Source: Nitrospirota bacterium
GTDB lineage: Bacteria; Nitrospirota; Thermodesulfovibrionia; Thermodesulfovibrionales; UBA1546
Assembly: GCA_009773185.1 (NCBI GenBank)
Contig: WPIF01000010.1
Span: 1 to 64,000 of the forward strand
Reading direction: 5' to 3'
DNA: 64,000 nucleotides
Part shown: positions 1-8,479 of the stretch, in pieces
Numbering within the stretch: position 1 is the first letter of the stretch
Layout of the letters: each line of letters begins with the position of its first letter
Notes under the pieces: generated by a model
Seen by the model: the letters and a program-made list of their open reading frames with translations, nothing else
Database searches by the model: none
Told to the model about the DNA's origin: nothing
Translations under genes and position numbers: made by a program

Positions 1-1
1 G

Positions 2-76
2 GGCATGGAAGAGAAGCTGAAAAAAATCTTCTCTCTGTATTATAAAAAACACGTTGAGTCAACGAGCCTTCGGTAA
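2..76 (+). CDS. 3' end of an unidentified gene cut by the window edge
   Basis: An open frame enters from the left edge and stops at TAA (74-76). The 24 visible residues are lysine-rich and end in STSLR. Codon use looks coding (GAA, GAG, AAA, CTG), and the frame stops 38 bases before the convergent stop of the ATPase gene. An in-frame ATG at position 5 exists, but a 23-residue gene is unlikely, so this is read as a C-terminal tail. No family can be assigned from this fragment. Confidence 0.35.
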   Translation, partial: GMEEKLKKIFSLYYKKHVESTSLR

Positions 77-114
77 CATTTTATTATGAGGCAACTGGGA
101 TAAAAATTACATCC

Positions 115-2406
115 CTACTGGGTCATGCACACGCTTCTTACCTGTTTATGGTCTGTGAGGCCCTTGAATATTTTTGCAACACCATCCTGATAGACAGTCC
201 TCATCCCTTCTTTCATGGCCTGTTCCCTGATTTCATCTGCTAATGCCTTCTTTGCAATAAGGGTTTTTACAGGCTTGGTCCCGATTAAAAGCTCATGTAT
301 TCCGGTCCTGCCTCTGTATCCTGTGTTATTGCAGTTATCGCATCCCTTGGGTTTATGAAGCATAAACTTGTCTGTGTATTCTATGCCAAGTTCAGGGAAA
401 TAAGTCCCGTAGGCCTTTGCAAGGTAATCAAACTCATCTTTTGCCGGATGGTACGGTTCTTTACAATCTTTGCATAATGTACGCACAAGCCGCTGGGCGA
501 GTATGCATAATATTGCATCTGCAAAATTAAAAGGGTCTATCCCCATATCAATAAGGCGCACGACAGTTTCAGCTGCGCTGTTGGTATGCAGCGTGCTGAA
601 GACAAGATGCCCTGTCAAAGACGCTTCAACGCCTATTGAAGCTGTTTCATGGTCTCTCATTTCACCGACCATAATAACATCAGGGTCTGCCCTCAGGAAT
701 GCGCGCATGGCCCTTGCAAAGTCCAGCTCTATCTTTGGTTTTACCTCAAGCTGGCGAAGGCCTTCCTGAGTTATTTCAACAGGGTCTTCGGCTGTCCAGA
801 TTTTTCTTGCAGGGGTATTTATATATCCAAGGGCTGAATGCAGTGTAGTGGTCTTGCCTGAGCCGGTCGGCCCAACCACAAGTATCATTCCATAGGGGCT
901 TGAGATTGTTTCCTTAAAGTTTTTATAATTCCATTCTGAAAGATTCAGTGCCTCCAAAGGCATCAGTTCACTTGAGCCTAGCAGCCTGAGAACAACGTCT
1001 TCTCCGCCTACTGTCGGCAGTGTTGCCACTCGAAGTTCGATGACCTTGTCTTTGAAAATAAATTTGATCTTGCCGTCCTGTGGCATTCTTTTTTCAGCGA
1101 TATCAAGGCTGGACATGATTTTTATTCTTGAAACAATCGGCTTGCTGTGGGTAAACGGCACCTCAAGATGTTTTATGCATACGCCGTCGATCCTGAACCT
1201 TATGGATGTTGTCTTTTTTGCCTTGCTTGGCTCGATATGGATATCCGATGCGCCTTTTTCGGATGCATCTATAATTATCTGATTGACCAGCCTTACTATT
1301 GTGCTTTCATTTTCATCTATTGCCTCTCCAGTCTCTGCTTCGGTTTCGCTTGCTTCTTTTACATTCATCTCGGCAAGGATATCAGTGAGTGAACCCGGGG
1401 CTATATCTCTGGAATCCATCTCAAGGGTCTGGAGAAATTTGAGTATATCGTCTTTTAAGGCCACCTGATATTCGATCTCTCTTGCCCTTATCAGGCTTTT
1501 AATTTCCATAACCTTCGGGTCTTTCGGATTGTCAATTATTATGACTGCCTTATCATTTGTAACTGACAGCGGTACCCATAAGGCTTTTTTCAAATAGGGC
1601 AAATTTATTCCTTTGAGCAATTCCTTTGGAATAAATATGTTAGTGCTGTATTCAACGAATTTGCATCCGTAAAACTGGCTCAGTGAGGAGCCGATATCTT
1701 TTTTCTTTACCTTGTAGTTTTCCATAAGGATTGTTTCGACATCTTTTTTCTGCTCCCGCGCAGCTACCATGGCTGCCTTTAATTCATTATCCATAACTAT
1801 GTTATGGCTTATGAGATAATCGAACCGCGTAGTATGAACCATCTTGAACTGGTTTCTGAAGGCGATCCCCAATACCCGCGCAATTTCAATAATGACTTTC
1901 TCGTCCACTCTGGTAAAGGCGGTTGAGCTTTTTTTGTTAATCAGCTGTATAACTCCGAGAAGTTTATTTTCAAAGGGTATGGGGCTGGCCAGCACCTGTT
2001 TTGTCCTGAACCCTGATTTTTCGTCCCAGCTTTTATTAAAATGCAGCTGGGGATCTATCTTCGCCAGTTCTGCATCGTTATACACGTCTGTAATATTTAT
2101 CATCTTGCCTGAGTGTGCTGTATAGCCGGCAAGGCTGGTTGGAGATATCGGAACCCTTATCTCCTTGATGCCGCTGCCAACAAGATATTTGGAAACCAGT
2201 TCTTTTTTTGAGGTATCAGTGAGGTATATGGTGATCCTTTCGGCATCGAAGAGGCTTAAGATGTTATCGCTGAGCTTGATCAGGATTTCTGTAATATTGT
2301 TGGCTGCGTGGATGCTGTTGGCTACATATTTGACTTTTTCATTGAATTGTATCTGCCTTTGAAGTTCCTGCAGCTTGTCTGCTTCTGTTTTGGTTTGAGT
2401 GGCCAT
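115..2406 (-). CDS. GAF-domain type IV pilus/type II secretion assembly ATPase (GspE/PilB/MshE family)
   Basis: Cytoplasmic hexameric ATPase that would power assembly of a type IV pilus or type II secretion pseudopilus. The 763 residues are longer than ordinary PilB/GspE (about 560) because of an N-terminal GAF domain (about 20-190). An MshEN-like domain follows (about 195-330), then the secretion ATPase core with Walker A GPTGSGKTT near residue 512, an Asp box and a downstream Walker B-like segment ending GEMRD. A four-Cys zinc site is formed by CKDC (about 646) and CDNC (about 688). The ATG has an AGAGGGGAC ribosome site. MshEN domains in this family bind c-di-GMP, and a PilZ protein lies at 28.2 kb. 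No pilin or other secretion gene is visible here, so pilus versus secretion cannot be settled. Confidence 0.9.
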   Translation of the reverse strand: MATQTKTEADKLQELQRQIQFNEKVKYVANSIHAANNITEILIKLSDNILSLFDAERITIYLTDTSKKELVSKYLVGSGIKEIRVPISPTSLAGYTAHSGKMINITDVYNDAELAKIDPQLHFNKSWDEKSGFRTKQVLASPIPFENKLLGVIQLINKKSSTAFTRVDEKVIIEIARVLGIAFRNQFKMVHTTRFDYLISHNIVMDNELKAAMVAAREQKKDVETILMENYKVKKKDIGSSLSQFYGCKFVEYSTNIFIPKELLKGINLPYLKKALWVPLSVTNDKAVIIIDNPKDPKVMEIKSLIRAREIEYQVALKDDILKFLQTLEMDSRDIAPGSLTDILAEMNVKEASETEAETGEAIDENESTIVRLVNQIIIDASEKGASDIHIEPSKAKKTTSIRFRIDGVCIKHLEVPFTHSKPIVSRIKIMSSLDIAEKRMPQDGKIKFIFKDKVIELRVATLPTVGGEDVVLRLLGSSELMPLEALNLSEWNYKNFKETISSPYGMILVVGPTGSGKTTTLHSALGYINTPARKIWTAEDPVEITQEGLRQLEVKPKIELDFARAMRAFLRADPDVIMVGEMRDHETASIGVEASLTGHLVFSTLHTNSAAETVVRLIDMGIDPFNFADAILCILAQRLVRTLCKDCKEPYHPAKDEFDYLAKAYGTYFPELGIEYTDKFMLHKPKGCDNCNNTGYRGRTGIHELLIGTKPVKTLIAKKALADEIREQAMKEGMRTVYQDGVAKIFKGLTDHKQVRSVCMTQ

Positions 2407-2438
2407 ATTATTTGTCCCCTCTCTCGGCTTTTAATTTT

Positions 2439-2457
2439 AAAAACCCTGATACCAGGG
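2439..2457 (-). terminator. Short hairpin with T tract after pmbA
   Basis: On the minus strand the gap between pmbA and the ATPase gene holds stem CCCTG, loop GTAT, stem CAGGG, then TTTTT. This fits a weak intrinsic terminator. A TATAAT box lies immediately upstream (2460-2465), so the hairpin could instead sit at the very 5' end of the ATPase transcript. Five base pairs is short for a strong terminator. Confidence 0.35.
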
Positions 2458-2486
2458 ATATTATACCATATACTGTATTATGTCAT

Positions 2487-3842
2487 TTAAGCGCTTATAT
2501 CTGTTGGGCCGATAAGGAGGCTTGGGGCGCCAATGTTGCCATAGAATCTGATGTCATCTCCTGCTGCCTCAATTTTTTTAAAGAGGTCCAGTATATTCCC
2601 TGATATTACAGCTTCTTTTACAGGGAATCTTATTGCCCCGTTTTCTATCCACAGCCCTGATACGCCGATTGAAAACTCTCCTGAGATAGGATTTGCAGTG
2701 TGTACCCCCATCGCCTCGGTTATATAGAGGCCTCTGTCCATAGAAGCCAGCAGGCTGGTGAAGGGCATGATATCGGATTCGGAATGTGCCATGACATAAA
2801 GGTTTGATATGCCTGTCGAAGGAAGCCCTGTGTATCCTCCGCGTACGGCATTCCCGGTTGAGCTGACCATATCCTTTTTTGCAGTGTATGTGTTATAAAG
2901 ATAGCCTTGAAGTATGCCTTCTTTTACCAGGATTTTTTCTGATGTTGCAACCCCTTCATCATCAAAAGGCCTTGTGCCGAGCCTGCGCGGGATCAGCCCG
3001 CTGTCAATGAAGTTTATCTTTGAACTCAGCACTTTTTGTCCGGCTTTACCCATCAGCAATGAGCGGCCTTTTTGCACGGATTCAGCTGTAAGCGATGATG
3101 CAAATACACCGAGGAATTCTGCTGCAACGGAATTGTCCAGGACGACAGGGGCTTTTATGGTATTAATCTTTTTTGAACCGAGCATCTGCACTGCACGCCT
3201 TGCAGCATTTATTCCGACATCCTCAAATGATATGTCTTTCAAAAATCTGCTGCCATCGGCATCCCATCCCATTTGAGCCTCGTTGTTTTCCTCTGCAACG
3301 GTTATGACCTGTGCTGCAAATTTTGTATACGGATATGATATGTCAATGCCTCTTGAGTTTAGTATCAGGATTTCACCGCTGCTGAATGTTCCGGATGCCT
3401 TTCTTGTTTTTTTTATTCTGCTGTCAAAGCCCTTTGCCGCTTTTTCAATAGACAGGACATGTTTTATCGCCTCATCCTCTTTTATATTCAGCGCTTCTCT
3501 GTCCAGTATCTCGATTTTGCTTATATCATCTTTCATGTTTCCGGCCCTTGACGGCAAATCAAGGTATTTATCCTTATCAGCCCATCTGGCTGTCTCTGTT
3601 GCGTTCTTCACAACTGATTCGATTTCATCAGCAGATGTTGAATAAGAAAATCCAAGCCTTCCATCCTTTATGACGCGCAATGAATATCCAAAGGCAAGCG
3701 ATGATTCGATTGCATCTACTGCGAGGTTTTTTACTTCCAGCGATAGGTTTTTGGAGGATTTTATATATACCTCTGCCTGGTCTGCCCCTTTTTTCAATGC
3801 AAGCTCAACGGCCCTTGCTGCGAATTCCATATCAGTCTTCAT
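2487..3842 (-). CDS. pmbA: TldD/PmbA (TldE) family metallopeptidase subunit
   Basis: Member of the PmbA/TldE branch of the TldD/E peptidase family, which with TldD forms a cytoplasmic zinc-dependent peptidase that trims unfolded peptides and matures some RiPPs. The 451 residues from MKTDMEFAARAVEL match the usual family length (about 440-450). The N terminus (LALKKGADQAEVY) and the later GVHTANPISGEFSIGVSGLW segment are typical of the family. The open frame extends 30 codons further upstream but would run deep into queD. The chosen ATG overlaps queD by 11 bases; an ATG four codons later (3830) is also possible. The TldD partner and its HExxxH motif are not in this window. Confidence 0.9.
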   Translation of the reverse strand: MKTDMEFAARAVELALKKGADQAEVYIKSSKNLSLEVKNLAVDAIESSLAFGYSLRVIKDGRLGFSYSTSADEIESVVKNATETARWADKDKYLDLPSRAGNMKDDISKIEILDREALNIKEDEAIKHVLSIEKAAKGFDSRIKKTRKASGTFSSGEILILNSRGIDISYPYTKFAAQVITVAEENNEAQMGWDADGSRFLKDISFEDVGINAARRAVQMLGSKKINTIKAPVVLDNSVAAEFLGVFASSLTAESVQKGRSLLMGKAGQKVLSSKINFIDSGLIPRRLGTRPFDDEGVATSEKILVKEGILQGYLYNTYTAKKDMVSSTGNAVRGGYTGLPSTGISNLYVMAHSESDIMPFTSLLASMDRGLYITEAMGVHTANPISGEFSIGVSGLWIENGAIRFPVKEAVISGNILDLFKKIEAAGDDIRFYGNIGAPSLLIGPTDISA

Positions 3843-4203
3843 AGTATGTTGCAGAGGCCGAGTCAGATTCCCATACTGTAACAGCAGAGACCTGGGCCTG
3901 CTCATCGGACAATTTCTTGCTAAGAGAATCATATATCCATTTTGCCATGTTCTCTGATGAAGGGTTTTTTTCCGTGAATGGGAAGATGTCGTTTAAAAAG
4001 GAGTGGTCCAGCGGCTCTATAACCTCGTTCAGAATGTTTTTCAGGTCATGGAAGTCCATGGCTATGTCTATATCATTCAGCCTTTCTGCTACCACATGCA
4101 CCTGAACCTTCCAGTTGTGGCCGTGCATCTGCTCACATTTGCCTTTGTAGCCTCTCAGCTGGTGTGCTGCAGCAAAGGTCGTCTCTACCATAAGTTCAAA
4201 CAT
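3832..4203 (-). CDS. queD: 6-carboxy-5,6,7,8-tetrahydropterin synthase QueD
   Basis: Converts 7,8-dihydroneopterin triphosphate to 6-carboxytetrahydropterin in queuosine and 7-deazaguanine synthesis. At 123 residues it has the normal size for the family. The zinc ligands are His14 (AAAHQL) and His27/His29 (MHGHNW), and the catalytic Cys23 lies in GKCEQMHGH. A conserved SSENMAKW block follows. It is the small QueD type rather than eukaryotic PTPS, although the two are homologous. The next gene, pmbA, overlaps its 3' end by 11 bases. No queC, queE or queF is visible nearby. Confidence 0.93.
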   Translation of the reverse strand: MFELMVETTFAAAHQLRGYKGKCEQMHGHNWKVQVHVVAERLNDIDIAMDFHDLKNILNEVIEPLDHSFLNDIFPFTEKNPSSENMAKWIYDSLSKKLSDEQAQVSAVTVWESDSASATYYED

Positions 4204-4247
4204 CCTGCTCCTTTCTGTTACTCAAAATCTGTTCTTCCCTCTTTGTG

Positions 4248-4769
4248 TCAGCGGTTTTTTTTGAATATTGATATGTATGGAAGGTTCCTGAACTTGTTAT
4301 CATAATCAAGGCCGTAACCGACCACATATTCATTGGATATCTGAAAACCTACATAATCCAGAGGGACATCCACTTCTCTCCGGCCTCTTTTATCAAGGAA
4401 GGCACATATCTTGAGGCTTGCCGGTGACCTTGCGAGTATCCTTTCCCTTATATAATTGAGGGTTATGCCCGAGTCAACGATATCCTCTATCAGCAGGACA
4501 TCTTTATCTTTTATATCCTCCCTTATGTCATAGTGAACCTTTACCTCTCCTGTTGTGCTGGTTTTTAAATAGCTCGAGGCTACTATAAAGTCAACAGAAA
4601 GAGGAACTCTTATCATCCTTACAAGGTCTGAATAAAACATGAAAGCGCCCCGGAGAATTCCGACAGCAAGAAGGTTTTTGCCTCCATAATCTGATGATAT
4701 TCTGTCAGCCAGTTCTCTGACCCTGCTCTGGATCTGCTCTGCGGTAAATAGCGGTTTCCCTGTAACCAT
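4248..4769 (-). CDS. hpt: Hypoxanthine phosphoribosyltransferase
   Basis: Purine-salvage enzyme that joins PRPP to hypoxanthine (or guanine) to give IMP or GMP in the cytoplasm. The 173 residues match bacterial Hpt. The PRPP-binding loop VLLIEDIVDSGITL occupies residues 91-104, and the GILRGAFMF loop is near 37-45. The C-terminal VGYGLDYDNKFRNLPYI block binds the base and phosphate. It has an ATG start with AAGGAGG just upstream. It lies 44 bases before queD on the same strand, so the two are probably co-transcribed with pmbA. Confidence 0.95.
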   Translation of the reverse strand: MVTGKPLFTAEQIQSRVRELADRISSDYGGKNLLAVGILRGAFMFYSDLVRMIRVPLSVDFIVASSYLKTSTTGEVKVHYDIREDIKDKDVLLIEDIVDSGITLNYIRERILARSPASLKICAFLDKRGRREVDVPLDYVGFQISNEYVVGYGLDYDNKFRNLPYISIFKKNR

Positions 4770-4823
4770 TATTGCCTCCTTCTGTCCGGTAAGATAATTT
4801 TAAAATATAAATGGTTGTAACGC

Positions 4824-5858
4824 TCAGTTCGTGACAAATTGTATCTTCAGGGTCGTATCGCCTATTTGAATTATATCACCGTTTGACAATTCTGTTTCCT
4901 TGACCTGTTTCCCGTTGACCATGCTTCCGTTTGTGCTGTCAAGGTCTTTGAAGATGATATTTTTCCCTGATGCCTCGAGGGAAGCATGCCTTTTTGAGAC
5001 GGTCATGTCTCTTATGCGCAGGTCTGCATCTCTCCTGCCTATTGTGCACGGCAGAGGCACATTGAACTTGCTGCCTTTTTGCGGCCCTTCAGTAACCTCG
5101 ATTCTTAACCTTACTGCTTTTTCTTCCTTTGGTGCAGGAGTTTCAACAGGCGCCTGTTCAATAATTTTCTTACGGTCCGCCAGCAGGGAATCTGATATAA
5201 GAAACTGTTTAATCTCAGATGTATCACTTGCCTCGGATGTTTTAATATCGCGATAGACCATTACCTCGACAGGTGTTTTATCCGGAGGATATGCATAAAG
5301 GAGTACCTGTTCCAGAAGAGGGATTTCTTCCCGCTGCGGGCCGGTTTCTGCCTGCATCCATGATGCATCCGCAAAATGTGCCATCTTTGGTTCGCCTGAA
5401 TGGAAGTAGAAAAAGTTGTACATGCTGTTTTTTTTCAATACAACAAAAGCAGGTGCATTTTCAGCCTTAATATGGGACAGGATGTTTTCAAGGTTAATCA
5501 TGTCTGTCGTTGCCTTCAGGGAAGGTTCTCTCTGAAGAAACACAAGCATCCCCTTAAGGAGCACAGGGTCTATTTTAGACAGAGAAAGAGTCCTCTTATC
5601 TGTAACAACCGACATGTGCTGTACGAAGTCCTTTATGCTCAGCGGCATGGGCTTGCCGTTTGTTATATAACCTGCTGCGTAGGCATCGCCTCTGAGAAAA
5701 AACAGAAAATACGCAGCATCCGGTTCGTCAACCCTGATTATGCCGATAAAGGATTCCCCTGCCTTGTCTATTTCATCTACGGTAATGGTGAACAACTCGG
5801 CAGAGTGCGGTTTATGCCTGAATACTGCCTCGCCTTCCGGAAAAATCTCTTTTGTCAT
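4824..5858 (-). CDS. FHA-domain signalling protein
   Basis: A 344-residue cytoplasmic protein. The C-terminal 95 residues are a forkhead-associated domain, which binds phosphothreonine. It shows the core motifs IGRRDADLRI, SKRHASL and DLDSTNGSMVNG. The first 220 residues resemble no family I can name; they have alternating hydrophobic strands and may be a DUF4388-like or similar sensory fold. A short Pro/Lys-rich linker joins the two parts. No Ser/Thr kinase is visible in the window. The ATG has no Shine-Dalgarno but sits at the expected start point of a TTGACA promoter, so the message may be leaderless. Confidence 0.8.
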   Translation of the reverse strand: MTKEIFPEGEAVFRHKPHSAELFTITVDEIDKAGESFIGIIRVDEPDAAYFLFFLRGDAYAAGYITNGKPMPLSIKDFVQHMSVVTDKRTLSLSKIDPVLLKGMLVFLQREPSLKATTDMINLENILSHIKAENAPAFVVLKKNSMYNFFYFHSGEPKMAHFADASWMQAETGPQREEIPLLEQVLLYAYPPDKTPVEVMVYRDIKTSEASDTSEIKQFLISDSLLADRKKIIEQAPVETPAPKEEKAVRLRIEVTEGPQKGSKFNVPLPCTIGRRDADLRIRDMTVSKRHASLEASGKNIIFKDLDSTNGSMVNGKQVKETELSNGDIIQIGDTTLKIQFVTN

Positions 5859-5864
5859 ACTGAT

Positions 5865-5893
5865 ATTGTTTTCTATACTTCTTTTTTTGTCAA
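5865..5893 (-). promoter_or_regulatory. Sigma70-like promoter placed for leaderless transcription of the FHA gene
   Basis: On the minus strand TTGACA (5893-5888) is followed after 17 bases by AACAAT (5870-5865), then six bases and the ATG at 5858. Transcription would begin at or next to the start codon. No ribosome site precedes the ATG, which agrees with a leaderless message. The -10 box is imperfect. Confidence 0.45.
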
Positions 5894-5967
5894 CAATATT
5901 CCAAAACTCTCCAGCCTGCCTTGACTAAGTAATATTATTTCTGTTAGGTTGTAAAGTATCAAATTTT

Positions 5968-5981
5968 TCGGACTTGTCCGA
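5968..5981. repeat. Small palindrome upstream of dksA-like gene
   Basis: TCGGACTTGTCCGA forms a 6-bp stem with a TT loop, 27 bases before the dksA-like ATG. A related palindrome (TCCGACTCGTCGGA) occurs at 22751-22764 inside a cheW gene. It could be a dispersed microrepeat or a regulator site; the sequence alone does not decide. Confidence 0.5.
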
Positions 5982-6007
5982 TTTACTGAGGAGAAAGGGA
6001 GTTATTT

Positions 6008-6559
6008 ATGGCGAAGAAGAAAACCGGCAAGGCTTCAACCGGGGCAAAGAAAACCCGGAAGACTAAACCTGTGCGTTTATCGAAGCCTTTAAAGAAACAG
6101 GCAAAAAGCAAAAAGACTGCGGTAAAAAAAGCGATAACAAAGAAAGTTCAAACAAAAACAAAGGTTGCTGCAGAAAAGAAAAAACCCGGGAAACTTACAC
6201 CCAGAGACAAAAAATTGCAGGAAATTAAAAAGAACCTGATAGGCCAGAAAGAGGCGCTGCTTGCAGAAGCAGAAGAGGCGCTTAACGCCCTGCCGGGCCA
6301 GACAGTGTTCCCTGATATGGGCGACCAGGCAACCGCAGAAACAGACAGGAATTTTATGCTCAGGCTCAGGAGCAGGGAACAGAAACTGCTCAAAAAAATT
6401 GAAGATGCCATCGAAAGAATAGACGGCGGTACATTTGGTATATGCGATGACTGCGGAGAAAATATAGATATCAGAAGGCTCGTGGCAAGGCCTGTTACCA
6501 CGCTATGCATAGAGTGCAAAACCCAGCAGGAAGAAGAAGAAAAGTTAAGAGAAGCATAA
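6008..6559 (+). CDS. DksA/TraR-family zinc-finger protein with lysine-rich N-terminal tail
   Basis: A 183-residue protein. Residues 1-65 are a Lys/Ala/Thr-rich tail resembling histone H1 or bacterial H1-like proteins. Residues 66-183 are a DksA-type coiled coil and C4 zinc finger (Cys146, 149, 167, 170). The coiled-coil tip has D103-x2-D106-x-A108, the motif DksA uses in the RNA polymerase secondary channel, so it is probably a genuine transcription factor that works with ppGpp. The tail may add DNA or RNA binding. The ribosome site is strong (GAGGAGAAAGGGAG). The gene ends one base before the convergent permease gene stops. Confidence 0.85.
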   Translation: MAKKKTGKASTGAKKTRKTKPVRLSKPLKKQAKSKKTAVKKAITKKVQTKTKVAAEKKKPGKLTPRDKKLQEIKKNLIGQKEALLAEAEEALNALPGQTVFPDMGDQATAETDRNFMLRLRSREQKLLKKIEDAIERIDGGTFGICDDCGENIDIRRLVARPVTTLCIECKTQQEEEEKLREA

Positions 6560-7378
6560 TCAGATTTTTATCTTTTCTGCTGTTGCAGGCAGTCCGTATT
6601 TATCCCTGAGGGCGTCGCCGAGCATATTAAAACATAATGTTGTCACGGCGATTGCCAGCCCCGGAAATAATACCATCCAGGGTTCTGATGCAATGTAGGC
6701 CCTGTTCATACTTATCATGGAACCCCATGTCGGCATTGGCGGCTGGGCGCCGAGCCCCAGAAAACTCAATGAGGCCTCTGTAAGGACATATCCCCCAAGT
6801 TTGATGCCAGCCATAACAAGCCCTATGGGAAGGCACTGCGGCATCAGGTGTACAAACAATATCCTTGCTCTGCTGCAGCCTATGGCCCGGGCTGCTTCAA
6901 TGTATGCCGCATCTTTCAGTGTAAGCACCTGGCCCCTTATGAGGCGCGCAAATGATGCCCAGCCGACAAAGGCTATGGCAATCATTACCGTGTATATGCC
7001 CGGAGGAAAGATTATTGATACTCCGATAGCGAGCAGCAATGATGGGAATGCAAGGATGAGGTCTACAATTGCCATTACTAAAGTATCAACTATTCCGCCA
7101 AAGTAGCCGGCACAGAGACCTATCAGCAGGCCAATGCTCATTGAAATGAAAGCAGCTATAATTGCGATGCTTATTGATATCCTTCCGCCGTAAAGGACCC
7201 TTGAAAAAATGTCCCTGCCCTTGTTGTCTGTTCCAAAGAGATGCCCCGGGCCCGGCGGTTGTTTTATGCTGTCAAGTGCTATCTTTTCAGGCTCGTGAGA
7301 AGTCAGCATGGGTGAAAATAACGCAAGGATGGATATTGCGATTATTAAAGCGCCTGCTATCTTACCTGTCAGGGGCAT
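6560..7378 (-). CDS. Peptide/nickel ABC transporter permease, DppC/OppC type
   Basis: Inner-membrane permease of the dipeptide/oligopeptide/nickel ABC family, 272 residues with about six membrane segments. After the first segment comes the conserved HLFGTDNKGRDIFSRVLYGG block. The EAA coupling motif (EAARAIGCSRARILFVHLMP) and a C-terminal GDALRDKYG follow. Its ATG lies inside the 3' end of the DppB-type gene (17-base overlap), so the two are translationally coupled. No ATPase or binding protein gene adjoins. A DppA-type lipoprotein is encoded at 34.3-35.9 kb and might be the partner. Confidence 0.9.
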   Translation of the reverse strand: MPLTGKIAGALIIAISILALFSPMLTSHEPEKIALDSIKQPPGPGHLFGTDNKGRDIFSRVLYGGRISISIAIIAAFISMSIGLLIGLCAGYFGGIVDTLVMAIVDLILAFPSLLLAIGVSIIFPPGIYTVMIAIAFVGWASFARLIRGQVLTLKDAAYIEAARAIGCSRARILFVHLMPQCLPIGLVMAGIKLGGYVLTEASLSFLGLGAQPPMPTWGSMISMNRAYIASEPWMVLFPGLAIAVTTLCFNMLGDALRDKYGLPATAEKIKI

Positions 7379-8294
7379 AAAGCCTCACCCTCGGGTCAAG
7401 ATAATGATACAGGATATCAACCATAAGATTAATCAAAACAAAGACAATAGTGCCGATGATTATGCATCCCATAATAACAGGATAGTCCCTCTTTATTATC
7501 CCGTCCATTGTAAACCTTCCTATGCCGTCCCATCCGAATATTGTCTCTGTAAGGACAGCGCCGTTGAGATAACTTCCGAAATCAAGCCCGATGACCGTTA
7601 CCAGCGGGATAAGAACATTTCTGAATATGTGGACACTGTTTATCTTAAAGACGCTCAGCCCCTTTGCGCGGGCCGTGTTTATGAAAGGCATATCAGCTGT
7701 CTCTATCACTGAGGTCCTTGTGATGCGCACGAGCGTTGCAATGGCAGGCAGGGAAAGGGTGAGGGCAGGCAATACAAGAAAGCTTAAATCACCCGTGCCT
7801 GACGGCGGAAATAACCTTAATCTGAGACTGAAAAAAAGCATTAAAAGGAGGCCGCTCCAGAATACAGGAAGGCTTAAGCCCAGGATGGAAAGGGATGATA
7901 TAATCCTGTCAGCCGGGGTATTTCTCTTATATGCTGCTAAAAATCCTAAAAATAATCCTATGGGGACCGCTATGAGCATTGCCCCGAAAGCCAGTTTTAT
8001 TGTATTGGGAAATTTTATAAGGATGTCATCGAGGACTTTTCTGTTTGTGAAATATGACCTGCCCATCTCGCCGGTCAGCAGTAATTTTACGTAACCTGCA
8101 TACTGGGCAAGAACATTTTTGTCGGTTCCGAGTTCTTTTCTGATTTTTTCTATAACCTCTGGCTGTGCCCTTTCTCCGACCATGCTCTCCACAGGGTCTC
8201 CGGGCAAGGCCTTTGTCAGGGAAAAGGTAAGGAGCGTAATCCCGAACAGGAGAAGGATTAAGATTAAAAGACGTTTCAGGATGTAGAGTTTAAT
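7362..8294 (-). CDS. Peptide/nickel ABC transporter permease, DppB/OppB type, with probable ATT start
   Basis: Inner-membrane permease paired with the downstream DppC type. The conserved LPGDPVESM sequence (TTG codon at 8207) is normally preceded in this family by a first membrane helix. That helix is present here: 29 in-frame codons upstream encode IKLYILKRLLILILLLFGIT and a following short stretch. No ATG, GTG or TTG exists between the upstream in-frame stop (8337-8339) and 8207. An ATT at 8294 has AAGGAGGT eight bases upstream, so ATT is taken as the start (310 residues). The EAA motif is INTARAKGLSVFKIN. Confidence 0.85.
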   Translation of the reverse strand: MKLYILKRLLILILLLFGITLLTFSLTKALPGDPVESMVGERAQPEVIEKIRKELGTDKNVLAQYAGYVKLLLTGEMGRSYFTNRKVLDDILIKFPNTIKLAFGAMLIAVPIGLFLGFLAAYKRNTPADRIISSLSILGLSLPVFWSGLLLMLFFSLRLRLFPPSGTGDLSFLVLPALTLSLPAIATLVRITRTSVIETADMPFINTARAKGLSVFKINSVHIFRNVLIPLVTVIGLDFGSYLNGAVLTETIFGWDGIGRFTMDGIIKRDYPVIMGCIIIGTIVFVLINLMVDILYHYLDPRVRLYAPDR

Positions 8295-8386
8295 GGCAGA
8301 AACCTCCTTGTAAAAATATAAAATAGCATACTCTTTTCAGCGAAGTATTTTCAAATTTTCTGCCGTGAATCACTTTAATCCAGTTC

Positions 8387-8416
8387 TTGTTTTTTAACAG
8401 ACAAATATCTTATACT
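8387..8416 (+). promoter_or_regulatory. Candidate sigma70 promoter for the HEPN-like gene
   Basis: TTGTTT (8387-8392), an 18-base spacer and TATACT (8411-8416) lie 63 bases before the ATG at 8480. The rest of the 185-base interval between the divergent dppB-like gene and this gene shows no other structure. Confidence 0.45.
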
Positions 8417-8479
8417 GCTTGCGATGAGAGGCAATAGCATTATAAACGAAAATGCGGGCAGAGTCCCTCCTTTTTATTA

